Shown in pieces: positions 1 through 10,766 of a stretch of 64,000 nucleotides of DNA. Source of the stretch: Ditylenchus dipsaci (Eukaryota > Nematoda > Chromadorea > Rhabditida > Anguinidae); NCBI GenBank assembly GCA_004194705.1, contig SADC01000398.1, positions 91,098 to 155,097 on the forward strand, written 5' to 3'. The first letter of the stretch is position 1; each line of letters starts with the position of its first letter. The notes under the pieces were generated by a model, which was given only the letters and a program-made list of their open reading frames with translations, ran no database searches and was not told the origin of the DNA. Made by a program: the position numbers and the translations under genes.

Positions 1-814
1 AAAATTTTCTAAATGCATAAAACGCATAAAGGCATGTAAAATCGAAAATACGAGTGGTTTTTCCTGATGCTTAGACCTTGCCTTTCCAGAGGCTATCTAC
101 ATCTACAAACCAGGACCTAAACTACTAGAGGGATATCAAGCAAAAATATTGTTTTTTTATTTTATAGATAAATATTTACGGAGAAATTTGCTAGAAAATT
201 ATCACCGCAAGCTTTGTTATATTTATATATTGTTATATATGTCGAATTCCCTTCACGACAAAAAGTTATAAGCGTTTAAAATCGGTGTAATATTTTAAGA
301 CATTCTTTTCGTATAAATTGCTGTAATACAGAGCAAAAAATAATTAAACCTGATGGAATAATTGTCAGGACCTGTCAGATTCAAAATCTGTCCAAAAAAA
401 GAGAAGAATAAATTTAAAAAACCACAAATCATGCACAAATGAAAATATTTCTTCCCAAAAATGCTTTTGAAAATGCACATCGGGGTTTCGCGATTTTCAC
501 GATTGGGATTTTTAAAATCGATCGGGGGGGGGGGGGGGTGATTCGGGATCAGATTTCAGCACGAAAATCTTCGGAGTCGTGATCCCAATCGGGAGGGATC
601 CCAATCCCCTGCACACCTCTAGTATTTAAAAGGTAGAAATAAAAATAGCATAAATTATGTGTTTTGATTCTTTGAATTTTTTTTTAATTGCAGTCAACCT
701 TCTCTATAAGCTACAGGTCAAATTTAAAGTTTAAAACAAATTCTTTTAAAATTTTCGAAATTTGACTAAAATAACCAGATCCAAACGTAGAATGGGCTAA
801 TAATAAAAATTGCA
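1..814. other. AT-rich DNA without a gene
   Basis: No convincing exon is seen. Positions 480-620 hold a G/C-rich patch with a long G run (about 527-538) and the repeated word GATTGGGAT, which looks like the eroded end of a short transposon. Confidence 0.5.
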
Positions 815-1034
815 TTTAAAGGAGCATGCTCGTGCGTTTTAGGAAGTTTAGGCGGGGACCATTTTTCACTCGTTTCGCGTTCGGTCTGTTATTGATAACC
901 GTATTCTACTTTTAAAAGTTAGGCAGAAAACTTATAAATTGTAGATCAAAACGCATAAAAATATTTAACAAGGAAGAAAAATACTTGTGGTCCCCGCCTT
1001 TACTCCGTGTAACGCACGGGCATGCTCCTTTAAA
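815..1034. repeat. Foldback MITE, AAAGG-GCATGC family
   Basis: The two ends are inverted copies: TTTAAAGGAGCATGCTCGTG on the left and the reverse complement on the right, ending at a TTTAAA. Relatives lie at 16227, 29994, 44092, 53816 and 63590. There is no ORF; it is presumably a non-autonomous DNA transposon. Confidence 0.75.
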
Positions 1035-1341
1035 GGAAGGGGAAAACTTTTACGGCTACTTTTCGACTACTACTTCACACACCTCTGTTTAATATATTCT
1101 GTTTTCTTATCTCGAATGTTTTTGCACCGTTTTGTAGCTCCGATTCTCCTCTATCAACTAAGTGGTCAAACGTTCCGACTAAAAATAATTTTTGAGAAAA
1201 TCACACCAAATATAAATCACACAAATATAAAGTAAAACTCCACTAAAACACCGAGCTAAAAAAGCATGGTTTTTAATGTGAGGTTGGTGTGATTTTCTCA
1301 AAATTATTTTTAATCAAGACGTTTGACCACTCGATTGATAG

Positions 1342-1513
1342 TGTTGTATCCTTGGTAGCTTGAGAGAGAGACGATAGCACACGACTTCTTAATAGCTTTA
1401 TTCGGACACAAACTGATCTGAACACAGACGTTCAGACCTTTATATACTACGAGAGTCACAGACATGTTTGAATCACTACAAGACAAATGGTGATTCAAAA
1501 CACAGTTCACACA
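1342..1513 (-). repeat. 3' LTR
   Basis: 172 bp, nearly identical to 3466-3637. The element-sense start is TGTGTGAACTG, two bases from the TGTTGTGAACTG of the 5' LTR. The polypurine tract adjoins it at 1514-1523. Confidence 0.9.
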
Positions 1514-2359
1514 CCTTCCCCCGTACAATGGGTTGGCGGACAGAGATTCTGAAGAATAGGAGATTGATTTCTTTCTTGCAGCATTGGAGCATCTTTCTGG
1601 CCGAGGAACTTTGACTGTCGCAGATTGGCACTTGAGGCTTCTTTGACCGTTCCCTATACCGACCATTGGCTGCTGAATCTCTGCTGTGACTGGAGAAGAC
1701 GAGAGAGTTGAGCACGATGTTCCATTCCCTTTTCTTGAAGCGGAGCTGATTGGGAAGACACTTGCTTGCAGGCGAGACTGATGAGCATAATGACGCGTCC
1801 ACTCCTTCCCTTGATTGAAGACTGGAAGCGGAGCTGTTTCGGAGACGACATTTGCTGGAAGACGAGTTGCTTTGCTGGTCACTTTCTTCTTGCAGGCTGC
1901 ACTTGAGAAGAGGACGGCAACTGAGAGACTAACTGACGATCAAAGCTTGGAACTTCTGTTTTTGACTGTGACGAGAGCAGTTGCTTTTCCAGTGCATGAG
2001 TCCACAGATAGAGCATGGCGACGAAGGCTTGCTGCTGCGACCACTGAAGGCTGCTGAGGGTCCTGGCTACAGTTGAGCTGAGCTGTAGCAGGTGATTCCC
2101 TTTGACTGACGGAACTGAGAAGGCTGGTGCTTTTCCTTTGATCGCTGCTGATTGAAAGGCATGTCCAAAATCCTAGTGCGTTGAGCGCATTGATCCCTAG
2201 CAGATTGATTGAACACGGTGAGCCACCACGAAAGCTGTTTGACTGAGCGACCATTGGCAGAGAAGGAAGCGATACCATCACCGATGAACTTGCAGCTTGA
2301 CCCATTGTAGAGACACCTGCCATTTGCTTCGATAGATTGGAGGCGACCAATTGCTAGAT

Positions 2360-3451
2360 AGGTTCCTCATTGATTCTGTATGTTCTGACCCAGTGTCAAG
2401 AGTGAAGAGGACAAACGGCCGTGATTGCACTTGCTTTTTGAGCTGAGGCTTCTTACCCAATGTTGAACTTGCACTGATTGCATTAGAAGGCAGTTGACCC
2501 ATAGCTTGATTGATTCGAAGACTTGAACTGCTTCTGGAACTTCTTCTTCGCCTGGCGAACTGCTGATTGCGTCACTTCCTTGCTGAGGTGACAATTTCAC
2601 CGCACTTGTGGCATTCGGCATTCTTGGAACGGCAACGTCGGACCAATGCATAGACCGCAGCGGAAGCAGGCACTCGGGGACTGAGCTTTCTGACTTGATT
2701 GATGTACGGACTGAGCAGGGCTGCTGACTTCTTTCCAGATGCTTTGCTTCGGCAATTGTTGACAGGTAGCTGGCAGCTTCTTCCACAATTCTTCGAACTT
2801 GACTGCATCTCCCTTTTCGTTGATCGATGAGAAGGCGAGTTCGGATAGCGGCATCTGATTTGACTTGAGGCCCAATAGCAGGAGAAGGCAATTGAACTCT
2901 TCCTCTTTGAGAGAGCTGAATTTGAACAGCGGAGCTGACCCTTGAGACGATTGACGTAGTGGCGGAATTCTTCCCCATTCATCTTGACCAGACGCAGGCA
3001 TTCGAAGCGATCCACCACAGCGAGCGAGAATGAGCGATAATTTAAGAGACCACTAACCGTTCCTCCATATTGAAGTCGGTCACATCCTTAGGCAGGCAGC
3101 TTTTGGAGTACTCGGCGAAGCTTCGGCAGAGAGCTTGGTCATTAGGAGCTTCACTTTCGTTGATTCCACCATATTCGGAGCTGTGCAATCAAGAGAGAAT
3201 TGGAACGCTGCATCCAATTTTGAACTTGTTCGGATCACTGTCATCAGCGCTGAAGACTTCCATGTCTGGCAATTGAGGCAACGTAGAGATAGCAGGAGTA
3301 GCAGGCTGAGCATTGTCACCACCACCATTTCGCTGCTGAAGAGAGCCATCATCTGAGACATAGCAGCGGCTTGCTGAGCGATTGATTCTTGTTGCTTAGC
3401 CATTGCAGTAGCTTGCTGAGCCACCATAGCTTTGAGTTCATTTGTTTCCAT
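2360..3451 (-). pseudogene. Gag and aspartic protease region of the LTR element
   Basis: This begins at an ATG (complement of 3449-3451) 14 bases inside the 5' LTR. The N-terminus is rich in Met, Ala and Gln and predicted coiled. Further on, two Cys-x2-Cys clusters around 2585-2680 resemble a pair of CCHC zinc knuckles of a Ty3/Gypsy-type Gag. The motif LDTGSEHT near 2400 matches the retropepsin DTG active site. The reading frame breaks several times, so no intact polyprotein exists as written; breaks may be real or sequencing indels. Family placement in Ty3/Gypsy is inferred only from the double knuckle and the DTG context. Confidence 0.65.
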
Positions 3452-3465
3452 AGCGACTGCGCCAA

Positions 3466-3637
3466 TGTTGTATCCTTGGTAGCTTGAGAGAGAGACGATA
3501 GCACATGACTTCTTAATAGCTTTATTCGGACACAAACTGATCTGAACACAGACGTTCAGACCTTTATATACTACGAGAGTCACAGACATGTTTGAATCAC
3601 TACAAGACAAATGGTGATTCAAACACAGTTCACAACA
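3466..3637 (-). repeat. 5' LTR
   Basis: 172 bp, the partner of 1342-1513. In element sense it holds TATATAAAGG, then AATAAA about 40 bp later, and ends GGATACAACA. Confidence 0.9.
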
Positions 3638-3695
3638 GATAGAGGAGAATTTCAGCTGATAAACGGTGTAAAACATCTGAGATAAGAAAACAGAA

Positions 3696-4792
3696 TACCG
3701 CATTTCCCTCTAATAGAAGCCCCCCTCCTATTATAAGCCCCCTCTAATATAAGCCCCCCCTCTAGTGGTATCCTAAAATACAAGCCCTTTTTTATATAAA
3801 CCCCAGAATCATTTTTTTCGATCAATAAGTGTTGCTAAACGTGGTAAAAGATACAAAGAATGTCTTTATGTATTTGCCAATCACATCTTTCGAAGTGGAT
3901 CGCTGGAATACTTGTGAATGAGCGAATTTCAAAGCGAAAACTACATCGAGTACTATCTCAGCGGGTTTTTGTTGGTTTGAAAAATTGCTTTATGCAGTAA
4001 TCATCGGCAGAAAATCAGCAACAAACGATACAAAGTCACGTCGGTTTACGTTTAAGGAACAAGAAAATAAGTTGGCGCATAGGTCAGATGAAAAGAAGGC
4101 ATAACGATATTTCGCAGAAAATTATTTTAATTTCGGAGCAAATTTTTGTTTCGTTTTTTTTGATTTTCAAACCTTTTTTCGAAAAGTACAGGGTGAGTCG
4201 AGAAATTCGAACACTTTTAATAGGCCATAACTTTTTGTCTAGGACAAATTCCGAAATTCTGTGAACCCAGAACATATAGGAATTTGTTTGATATATAACG
4301 TGAAAAACACAATTTTCGCTTGGTCCCCCTGTGGTTTGGCCTTGGCCATCCAGAGGCTATTCTCAGACATTCTGCAAAGTTATTACTCTGAATGACACTT
4401 TAGCTACACAATGGTGTTAATACTTTCAGAAAAAGTATATGTAAATTAATAGAAAAGGTGAAACAAAATTTGCTGAAAAATTAAGATAATTTGCTGCGAA
4501 ATTCCAATACGCCCAAAAATAAATTTAGGTAGAACGCCTCAGAGAAACAGTGGGTAAACTATCAATATAGAATAAGTGCTTTTAATGTTTAAACGCTGTT
4601 TCGACAATGTTACGTGGAAAATTAGAAGCGATCAGAGAATGGCGTGAAAAAATTATGACTAAAAATTTTTTCCGCGCCTTCGGCGCGGCGAGTCTACAAA
4701 ATAAAAGCCCCCCCCCCCTCTAATATAAACACCCCCCCTGGAGGGCATCCATAAAATAGAAGCCCCGGGCTTCTATTAGATGAAATACGGTA
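3696..4792. mobile_element. DNA transposon, TACCGTATTT TIR family
   Basis: Left end TACCGCATTTCCCTCTAATA, right end TATTAGATGAAATACGGTA, each followed inward by AAGCCCC words. Flanking TA suggests a TA target duplication. No transposase motif was recognised inside. Related ends occur at 12345, 16962, 22312, 56454 and 62380. Confidence 0.8.
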
Positions 4793-4865
4793 TATGAAAA
4801 CAGGTATGTGAAGTGAAACAGTAGTCAATGTCAAAAAGTGGCCGTAAAAGTCTCCCTCCCCCTTA

Positions 4866-5382
4866 GAGATTGAAAAATTGGTGGTGAATAAATAAATTTA
4901 AATAAATTCTCCACAAGCTATAGCTGATGGGGTTGAGGTGAGTCTGATTCTGTATAAGCTACAATCTGCTTAAGCTAGGTTTTAGATAAGCTACAGCTGG
5001 GATCTGTCCCGAGGATGTAGCTTATGACTGACATACGGCTCGATACACATTTTGACTCGATACACCAACTCGATACAACTGCGACTCGATACCTTATTTC
5101 CTGTGTATTGCTCGGTTTTCTCTCTAGTGTTTGGCCAAAAAGCTTATAAGTACATTATCGAGAGAATCGCCCATAATCTGTGCATATTTATTTGTATTTC
5201 TGGAAACTCATTTGAGGATGTCCTAACGTGCGTTGGTCTACCCTTAGCCTAAGGCTTTGCCTAAATTAAAAAAAGACATTGAAATGGCCTAAGAAAGTTA
5301 TTCTTTTCAAATGTAAAATTGTCGTAAGATATGGTCTTTGAAACTAAAACTTCTAGCTAAAAATGAAAAAAATTTTACTGTT
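4866..5382. other. Intergenic, TTAGGC-like word
   Basis: No gene is visible. Around 5232-5265 CCTTAGCCTAAGGC resembles degenerate TTAGGC units and recurs in diverged form at 14770, 16490, 41870, 62745 and 63815, so it belongs to a dispersed repeat. Confidence 0.5.
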
Positions 5383-5762
5383 ACCTATTGACATCAACTA
5401 TTTTTACAATTTTTTCCATAAATTTTGTATACTCATCTCAGATGTTTTACACCGTTTTGAAGCTGATATTTTACTCCATCGGTGAAGTGGTCAAACAGCT
5501 TAATTTAAAAAAAATTGAGGAAATCACATGAACTTTAAACTAAAAAACCAAGTTGAGCCTCAGACTTGGGGTTTTAATGTCAAGTTGGTGAGATTTCCTC
5601 AAAAAATATTTTTAATTAGGTTTTTTGACCACTCAATCTATAGAGAAAAATCTCAGCTTCAAAACGGTGTGAAAACATATGAGATGAGAAAACGAAATAT
5701 ATAAAAAAATGTAAAAATAGTCGATGTCAAAAGGTAGCCGTAAAAGTCCCCCCGCCTTTGAG
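5383..5762. repeat. Foldback MITE, intact copy
   Basis: A palindrome with a central GAGGAAATCAC / GTGAGATTTCCTC and the arms CATCTCAGATGTTTTAC / TGTGAAAACATATGAGATG. Same family as the split host element at 1035-4865. Confidence 0.75.
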
Positions 5763-5858
5763 TCTGGAACACGTTTTTCTAGTCAAATTTGAGAGTTTTA
5801 ATTGCGAGAAAAATTCCTCCTGTAAGGTAGGGGCAAGGGTGGTTTGGACAAACCCCCT

Positions 5859-6472
5859 AGTTAACCAAAAGTCATAAAAAGATGACTTAATTCAAACAAA
5901 TAACCAAAACAACTCATTTGAATTCACGCCAAATATTGGCACGGCATTACCCAACAAGCGCTTCAAACGCTTACAATCACTCTCTTTCACCGTTACTTGT
6001 CTAGTACATCTTTTAGGTGTTCTCCTCATTAATTCGTCTTTTGTTTCCAGCTATCAAATTTGGGTGTCTGGTGAGAAGTCTCGAACTTGCACGCAGCACA
6101 TACGATCTCCGCAGTCTTCTTTCCAATTGTTCCATCGCTCCTTTGAATTAGCCTTGGCGGTGAAGCAATGCCGGTCCAATCGCTTCTCCTGGATTAGGTC
6201 ATGAGTTGGTTTTTGATGAGTTAGGTCACCAGCGAGCCAGTTATCTGGCTCGCCCGCAAAGCATCACCATAGGTCGAGGACCTGAATCTACTAGTAGTAA
6301 GTCAGTGTCTCATACCCTGAAAGAAGTCACAGCTAGCGAATCTCATTCACTCTCTGGAGTGCCACTTAGTGTTGAACCAAATAATAGTAAGTCAGTCTCC
6401 AATGCCCTCTCCGGGGTCACAGCTATAGATTATCCGGTACTTGTGCACTTGGGGCCCCTTTTTTGGTTAACT
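5859..6472. mobile_element. 614-bp element with AGTTAACCAAAA inverted ends
   Basis: The ends are exact 12-bp inverted repeats, AGTTAACCAAAA and TTTTGGTTAACT. The interior is more GC-rich than its surroundings and holds an imperfect direct repeat of about 40 bp starting TAGTAAGTCAGT at 6296 and 6386. A 93-codon plus-strand ORF (6206-6487) runs through it but matches nothing I recognise. Confidence 0.55.
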
Positions 6473-6659
6473 GTAAATATGGTTTAAACGTCTTCTAGGT
6501 AATTTTTATACGCCAGAAACGATAAAAAAGTTGTTTCCTAACAATTTCCGCACTAAAAAGGGAAGTTCTCAGGAAAAAGTTGGCTACCAAAGATTGACCA
6601 ACTGCCTTGGTCCCCCAAGGTAAAATATCGTATATTAAGGTACCCTAACACGTTTTGGT

Positions 6660-7110
6660 CACTGGAGATGGGCAAAAAGAGTCTCTTTATGCATGTATGA
6701 TTAAGAGTCGTGCTCAGAATCATGTCTAAGGTAAGTGAGTACGCGCATCTCTAACTCTCAAGCCCCCTGCGCCCCCTTCGGGGGCACAGGGGGCTTGGTG
6801 GCTTGGGGTTGAGATGAGCACACCCACGTACCTTAGACGCAAATCACTCGAAAGTGACTCTGGATGCATGAAAACAACATGCATACCAGAGTTTCTTCAT
6901 GTGGTAGGCTCCAGCTAACAAAATTATGTTCAAATTCCATCTTTTTTGGTTTTTCTAAGATGAAAAACAGTAATATCCGAAAACGGAAATCGAACGGGCA
7001 ATGGTGACTTCTTTTGCGATTTATTTCCGGACACCCTGTACACCTGAAACATATATTACCTAAAGCCAATTTGGAATGCATTAAAATAGTATGCATATCA
7101 GAGTTTTTCT
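6660..7110. repeat. Dispersed repeat with GC-rich hairpin
   Basis: The core (about 6718-6845) is a hairpin of TGTCTAAGGTAAGTG, CAAGCCCC and GCGCCCCC words, followed by CACTCGAAAGTGACTC and GTTTCTT. Close copies lie at 23395-23670, 60440-60710 and 60740-60935, with partial ones at 48625 and 51225. Confidence 0.75.
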
Positions 7111-7154
7111 TTTGTACAGTGGTTTTCAGTTAGCGAAACTATGTGCAGACTCTT

Positions 7155-8147
7155 AGAGTGGCGGACAAAACATTTGGACCGATGAAATTTTCCAGATCTT
7201 TTTTAAGAAAAAAGCCTTCTGCAAAAATAGTTTTCGAATGAAAATAAAAATCCAAATAGACAGTTTTGTAGGAAGTTTCATGTTTTTACAAAACTGTCAT
7301 TACTGTTTAAAATATTTGTCATAAATTATGGTGAACAAAACTATGAATTCAAAAGAGCCCAAAATAGGATGCGACAAAGTTACGGCGAATAAAGTTTTGA
7401 ATCTTTTTTGTCGTTTTTCTAGAAGGCAAAGATGAAAGTCTATTCATATCTACAAAATGACGTGTCGACTGTTCTTTTAAAATTATACAGGGCTGAGAAA
7501 CGGATGGCTGAAGTTGGTAGAGTTATAAAACTCCTCTTTTTACTTCATTTTGGTACATTTTTGTTTTTTCTAACTTCAACCATCCGCTAAAAGAATAGTC
7601 GACATGTCATTTTTTAGATAAATAGAAGAGCTTTTAGAAAATGCATAAGATGCTAATTTTTGATATTAAAATTTTCAATAATAGCTGGTATTTACGTGAC
7701 CGAACCGAACAACCAACCGAACAACCATTTTCATTAGATTTACCTTGATTTGACTAGAAATCGGCACATTTAAATAATGGTCATAAGTTTTCTCAGCATA
7801 ATCTAAAGACGAATTTGACCTACCGAATACTAGCTGAGATTTAAGGCTTTAAAATAAAATAGATTTTAATCTTTTGCCTTCTAAGAAAACAACAAAAAAG
7901 ATTCAAAACGTTATTGGACCGTAACTTTTGTCGCACCCTATTTTTTGGGCTCTTTTGAATTCGTAGTTTTGTTTACCATAATTTATGACAAACATTTTAA
8001 ACAGTAACGACAGTTTTGTAGAGCATGAATTTCCTACAAAACTGTCTATTTTAATTTTTATTTTCAATTAAAAATTATTTCTGTAGAAGGCATTTTTCGT
8101 AAAAACCGGGAAAATTTCATCGGTCCATATGTTTTGTCTGCCACTCT
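7155..8147. mobile_element. 993-bp foldback element, Tc1-like ends
   Basis: The arms GAGTGGCGGACAAAACAT and ATGTTTTGTCTGCCACTC are inverted and stay complementary for several hundred bases on each side, through GACAGTTTTGTAG and CAAAAGAGCCCAAAAT. The end sequence resembles Tc1/mariner termini. No transposase is seen. Confidence 0.7.
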
Positions 8148-8193
8148 CTATTATGGCATTTTTAGAGATATCTAGTACCCCTTACAGCTTTAA

Positions 8194-9934
8194 CACTAGA
8201 AAGACGGCCTGTAAGAGCGGTATATTCTGGTGCAGTTTTGAACGCTGAATCCGAATTTCTCAGCAGAATTGGCTTATTAGCCTTGAATGGGGTTGAATTT
8301 GCGATTTTTGAACCGGATATTTTGAACATTTTTTAAGCACAATTATTTTATTAATGAGATGTAAAACGCAAGCCTTGTGAATTATCTTAAACAACCTTTA
8401 TACTAAAATATAGCGCAGGGCAAGGGCTTTCAAATGACATATTACATGCCTATACTTCTCTTGCAATTGCTAGACTTGACCCAATAGCAATTAAATTAAC
8501 CCAAATTTTGAAATTTCCGGACTTTTGCAAACGTGTAATCAAAACCCATCTTAAAAGGCCAGTTAGCAAATTCTGAGCCAAGATTCAGATTCTCCGGCTG
8601 AAACTGCCCATAGGAGTCACTTTTCTGCGAAGTTGGCGTGAATCAAACGACTCTTTCGACACGAAAAAAATTAATTAATTCTTTGCTTAAAACCAAATTT
8701 TGCTTTTGACCACAAAAGGATCTCTGATCTCAGCTGATTTGGATTAACGAAGGGTTGTAGTTGACGCTGTCATCCTGCGCTTTGGCCTTAGGTATCTTCT
8801 CCTTTTGGTTCCTTTTTTTTCAGCTCTCGGTTTATGTATCTCTTCCATACTTACGGTTCCTGGTGGACAGTTCACGCATTTTCCACCTTGTTTTGCTGGA
8901 GCTTGACTTCTTGTAATTGGTATGTGTAGCTCTGCTAATTGCGCGATTTTTTTGCGAGAAGGGTTTCCTTTTGCCTGCATTCAACAACACAGCATCCGTT
9001 TAACCATATGATTTTGACACACATTTCTGTTGCAGTTCTATAAAAATTAGTTTACATTAAAAACATAATAACATAAAAACATACCTCGCACGTGTTTTTA
9101 GCTTGCTCACTTCGGACAGAATGTGACCCAATAGAACACCAATATACAGACGTCTGTGCCTTTCCTGCTTGTTTGTTTGTGAATTTGTTGGCCTGCACTC
9201 TCAATTTTTTGGTAGTCAGTGGTGGGAAAGACGGCATTTAGACGGCATTTGTCTTTTTGTGGTTGCATCAGCTGTTGTCCTAGTCGATGAAGAAAGCTTC
9301 TACGGTCTTCAGCGTTAGCCTTCTCCACCTTTTGTTGATTTTGATAGAGCACCCAAGCCTTTTGCATTGCAAAATCAACAAGCCAAAACGAAACCTAAAC
9401 ATAAAATATGCACATTATATTTTGTAAGATAAAAATGCAACTCACTCGTTGAGACTATCGTCTTGTAGTTGGAGAAAAGCTGGAGTGCTTAGTCATTTGG
9501 TCAAATTTGTCTGTAATCGACAATCGTTGCGGGTTTTGGGATTTCTTGTCGTTGGCCGCATTGATATGTTGAATATACGAGAACCGATTTTCGTTTATTG
9601 ACTTGCAGTTTGACCAGCGTTTCTTCTTGCCGGTAAACGTATTTTGTGCGGTTTTTCTATAGCACATCTTTGTAATTAAACGTCAAATACAATAAGTTAC
9701 CTCAATTTCTTCGCTAACAATTCCTTTTGGTAGTCCTAGTCGACTCGGTCTTATTGCTCCAATTATGCGCGTCTTTATTTGTCGCGCGCAAAATGAAAAA
9801 TCGCGCAATTAGCAGAGCTACACAACCAATTACAAGAAGTCAAGCTCCAGCAAAACAAGGTGGAAAATGCGTGAACTGTCCACCAAGAAACCGTGCACCA
9901 GAATATACCGCTCTTACAGGCCATCTTTCTAGTG
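8194..9934 (-). mobile_element. piggyBac-family element with TTAA duplications
   Basis: The target site TTAA flanks the element at 8190-8193 and 9935-9938. The ends are inverted repeats starting CACTAGAAAGACGGCC, close to the classic piggyBac start CCCTAGAAAGATA. The inside holds a minus-strand transposase fragment. The right end carries an inverted copy of the transposase C-terminal coding sequence (8865-8960 matches 9795-9880), so that end was rebuilt. Confidence 0.9.
8744..9667 (-). pseudogene. piggyBac transposase fragment
   Basis: Minus-strand pieces match the C-terminal part of a piggyBac (DDE_Tnp_1_7) transposase: TDKFDQMTKH near 9520, then VDFAMQKAWVLYQ near 9370 (the family's hydrophobic Asp-to-NawvLY block), then a basic C-terminal segment with GKCVNCPP near 8870, in the position of the usual cysteine-rich tail. 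Introns or deletions separate the pieces and the N-terminal two thirds, with the first catalytic Asp residues, are missing. It should be inactive. Confidence 0.75.
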
Positions 9935-9938
9935 TTAA

Positions 9939-10766
9939 TTATTAATTATGATGTATAAACCATTATGCTATATAAAAAGTCGAATTTAAACGACATTTTC
10001 TATTAGAAACTGTTTTACCACATGTCAAACATGATTTTTATACATTTCATGATCTTTATCAAAATTATCATTTTAGTCGATTTCGGATGAGTACTATATA
10101 AGAAACTTTACCTGAAAAATCGTCGGGCCTTATAAGAAAGTCAACTTCAGAAAAAGCGTATAAGCTAGAAAAGAGCTAGAAAAGGCTAGAAAAAACTAAT
10201 CAAGAGTGGGAACTTGTTTAGTCCGGGGAAAGGGGGGATGGGCGCATTTGTATTTTTTCGTAAATCATATTTAAAAGTCTTATATACAGTTTTTCTGATT
10301 TTAAAAACGATTAATTATTTCTTGCCCCTTTTTCAAATTTCAATTAAAAAATATGAAAAATCTTGTCCCTTTTTCTGAAATGTTGCCCTTTTTTTATTAA
10401 AAATCGGGTCAATTTCTCCGATTTGGCGCCTTAATTGAAAAATCGAAGAATCTACCCGATTTTGATTAAAAAGTGGCAACATTTCAGAAAAATGGGCAAC
10501 ACTTCAGTTTTTTTATTTGAAATTCGAAAAAGGGGGAAGAAATAATTAAAAAGGGGCAAGAATTCAGACTTTAGAAGCAACAATTACATCCAATGAAGTT
10601 ACATCCAATGAAATCAACAAATCTAAAAAAGAACAAAAACTAGTATTAATTAACATAAGTTAATTAAGCACTAATAGTAATTTTTTTTCGCCAAGTCATT
10701 TTTATGGTTAAATTTTTTCTCATAGATGATTATAATGACAAATTTTGGCTTTAATGCATACTTTTA
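9939..10766. other. Intergenic, with 245-bp palindrome
   Basis: No gene. Positions about 10320-10565 fold back on themselves with TTGCCCCTTTTTCAAATTTC and TGAAATGTTGCCC words, centred near 10430. It probably is a MITE. Confidence 0.6.

Larger units (their letters stand above)
1342..3637 (-). mobile_element. Short LTR retrotransposon with 5-bp target duplication
   Basis: Two 172-bp direct repeats flank about 1.95 kb. The element is bounded by a perfect 5-bp duplication, GATAG, at 1337-1341 and 3638-3642. Read on the minus strand, the LTR starts TGTTGTG and ends ACAACA, and holds TATATAAAGG and AATAAA, which suit a promoter and polyadenylation signal. A candidate primer-binding site, TGGCGCAGTCGC, follows the 5' LTR by one base, and a polypurine tract, GGGGGAAGG, abuts the 3' LTR. 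The interior encodes Gag-like and aspartic-protease-like sequence. I see no reverse transcriptase or integrase, so it probably moves with enzymes from another element. The near-identical LTRs suggest recent insertion. Confidence 0.92.
1035..4865. repeat. Foldback MITE split by two later insertions
   Basis: The outer arms read ACTTTTACGGCTAC on the left and GGCCGTAAAAGTCTCC on the right. Uninterrupted relatives lie at 5383-5762 and 45468-45875. Here the right arm is split by an LTR retrotransposon (1342-3637) and by a TACCG-type element (3696-4792), so the host element survives as 1035-1341, 3638-3695 and 4793-4865. Confidence 0.8.

Noticed and set aside
1310..1882. 190-codon minus-strand ORF
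   Set aside because: It runs through the 3' LTR and the non-coding end of the retrotransposon in a frame without protein motifs; not a gene.
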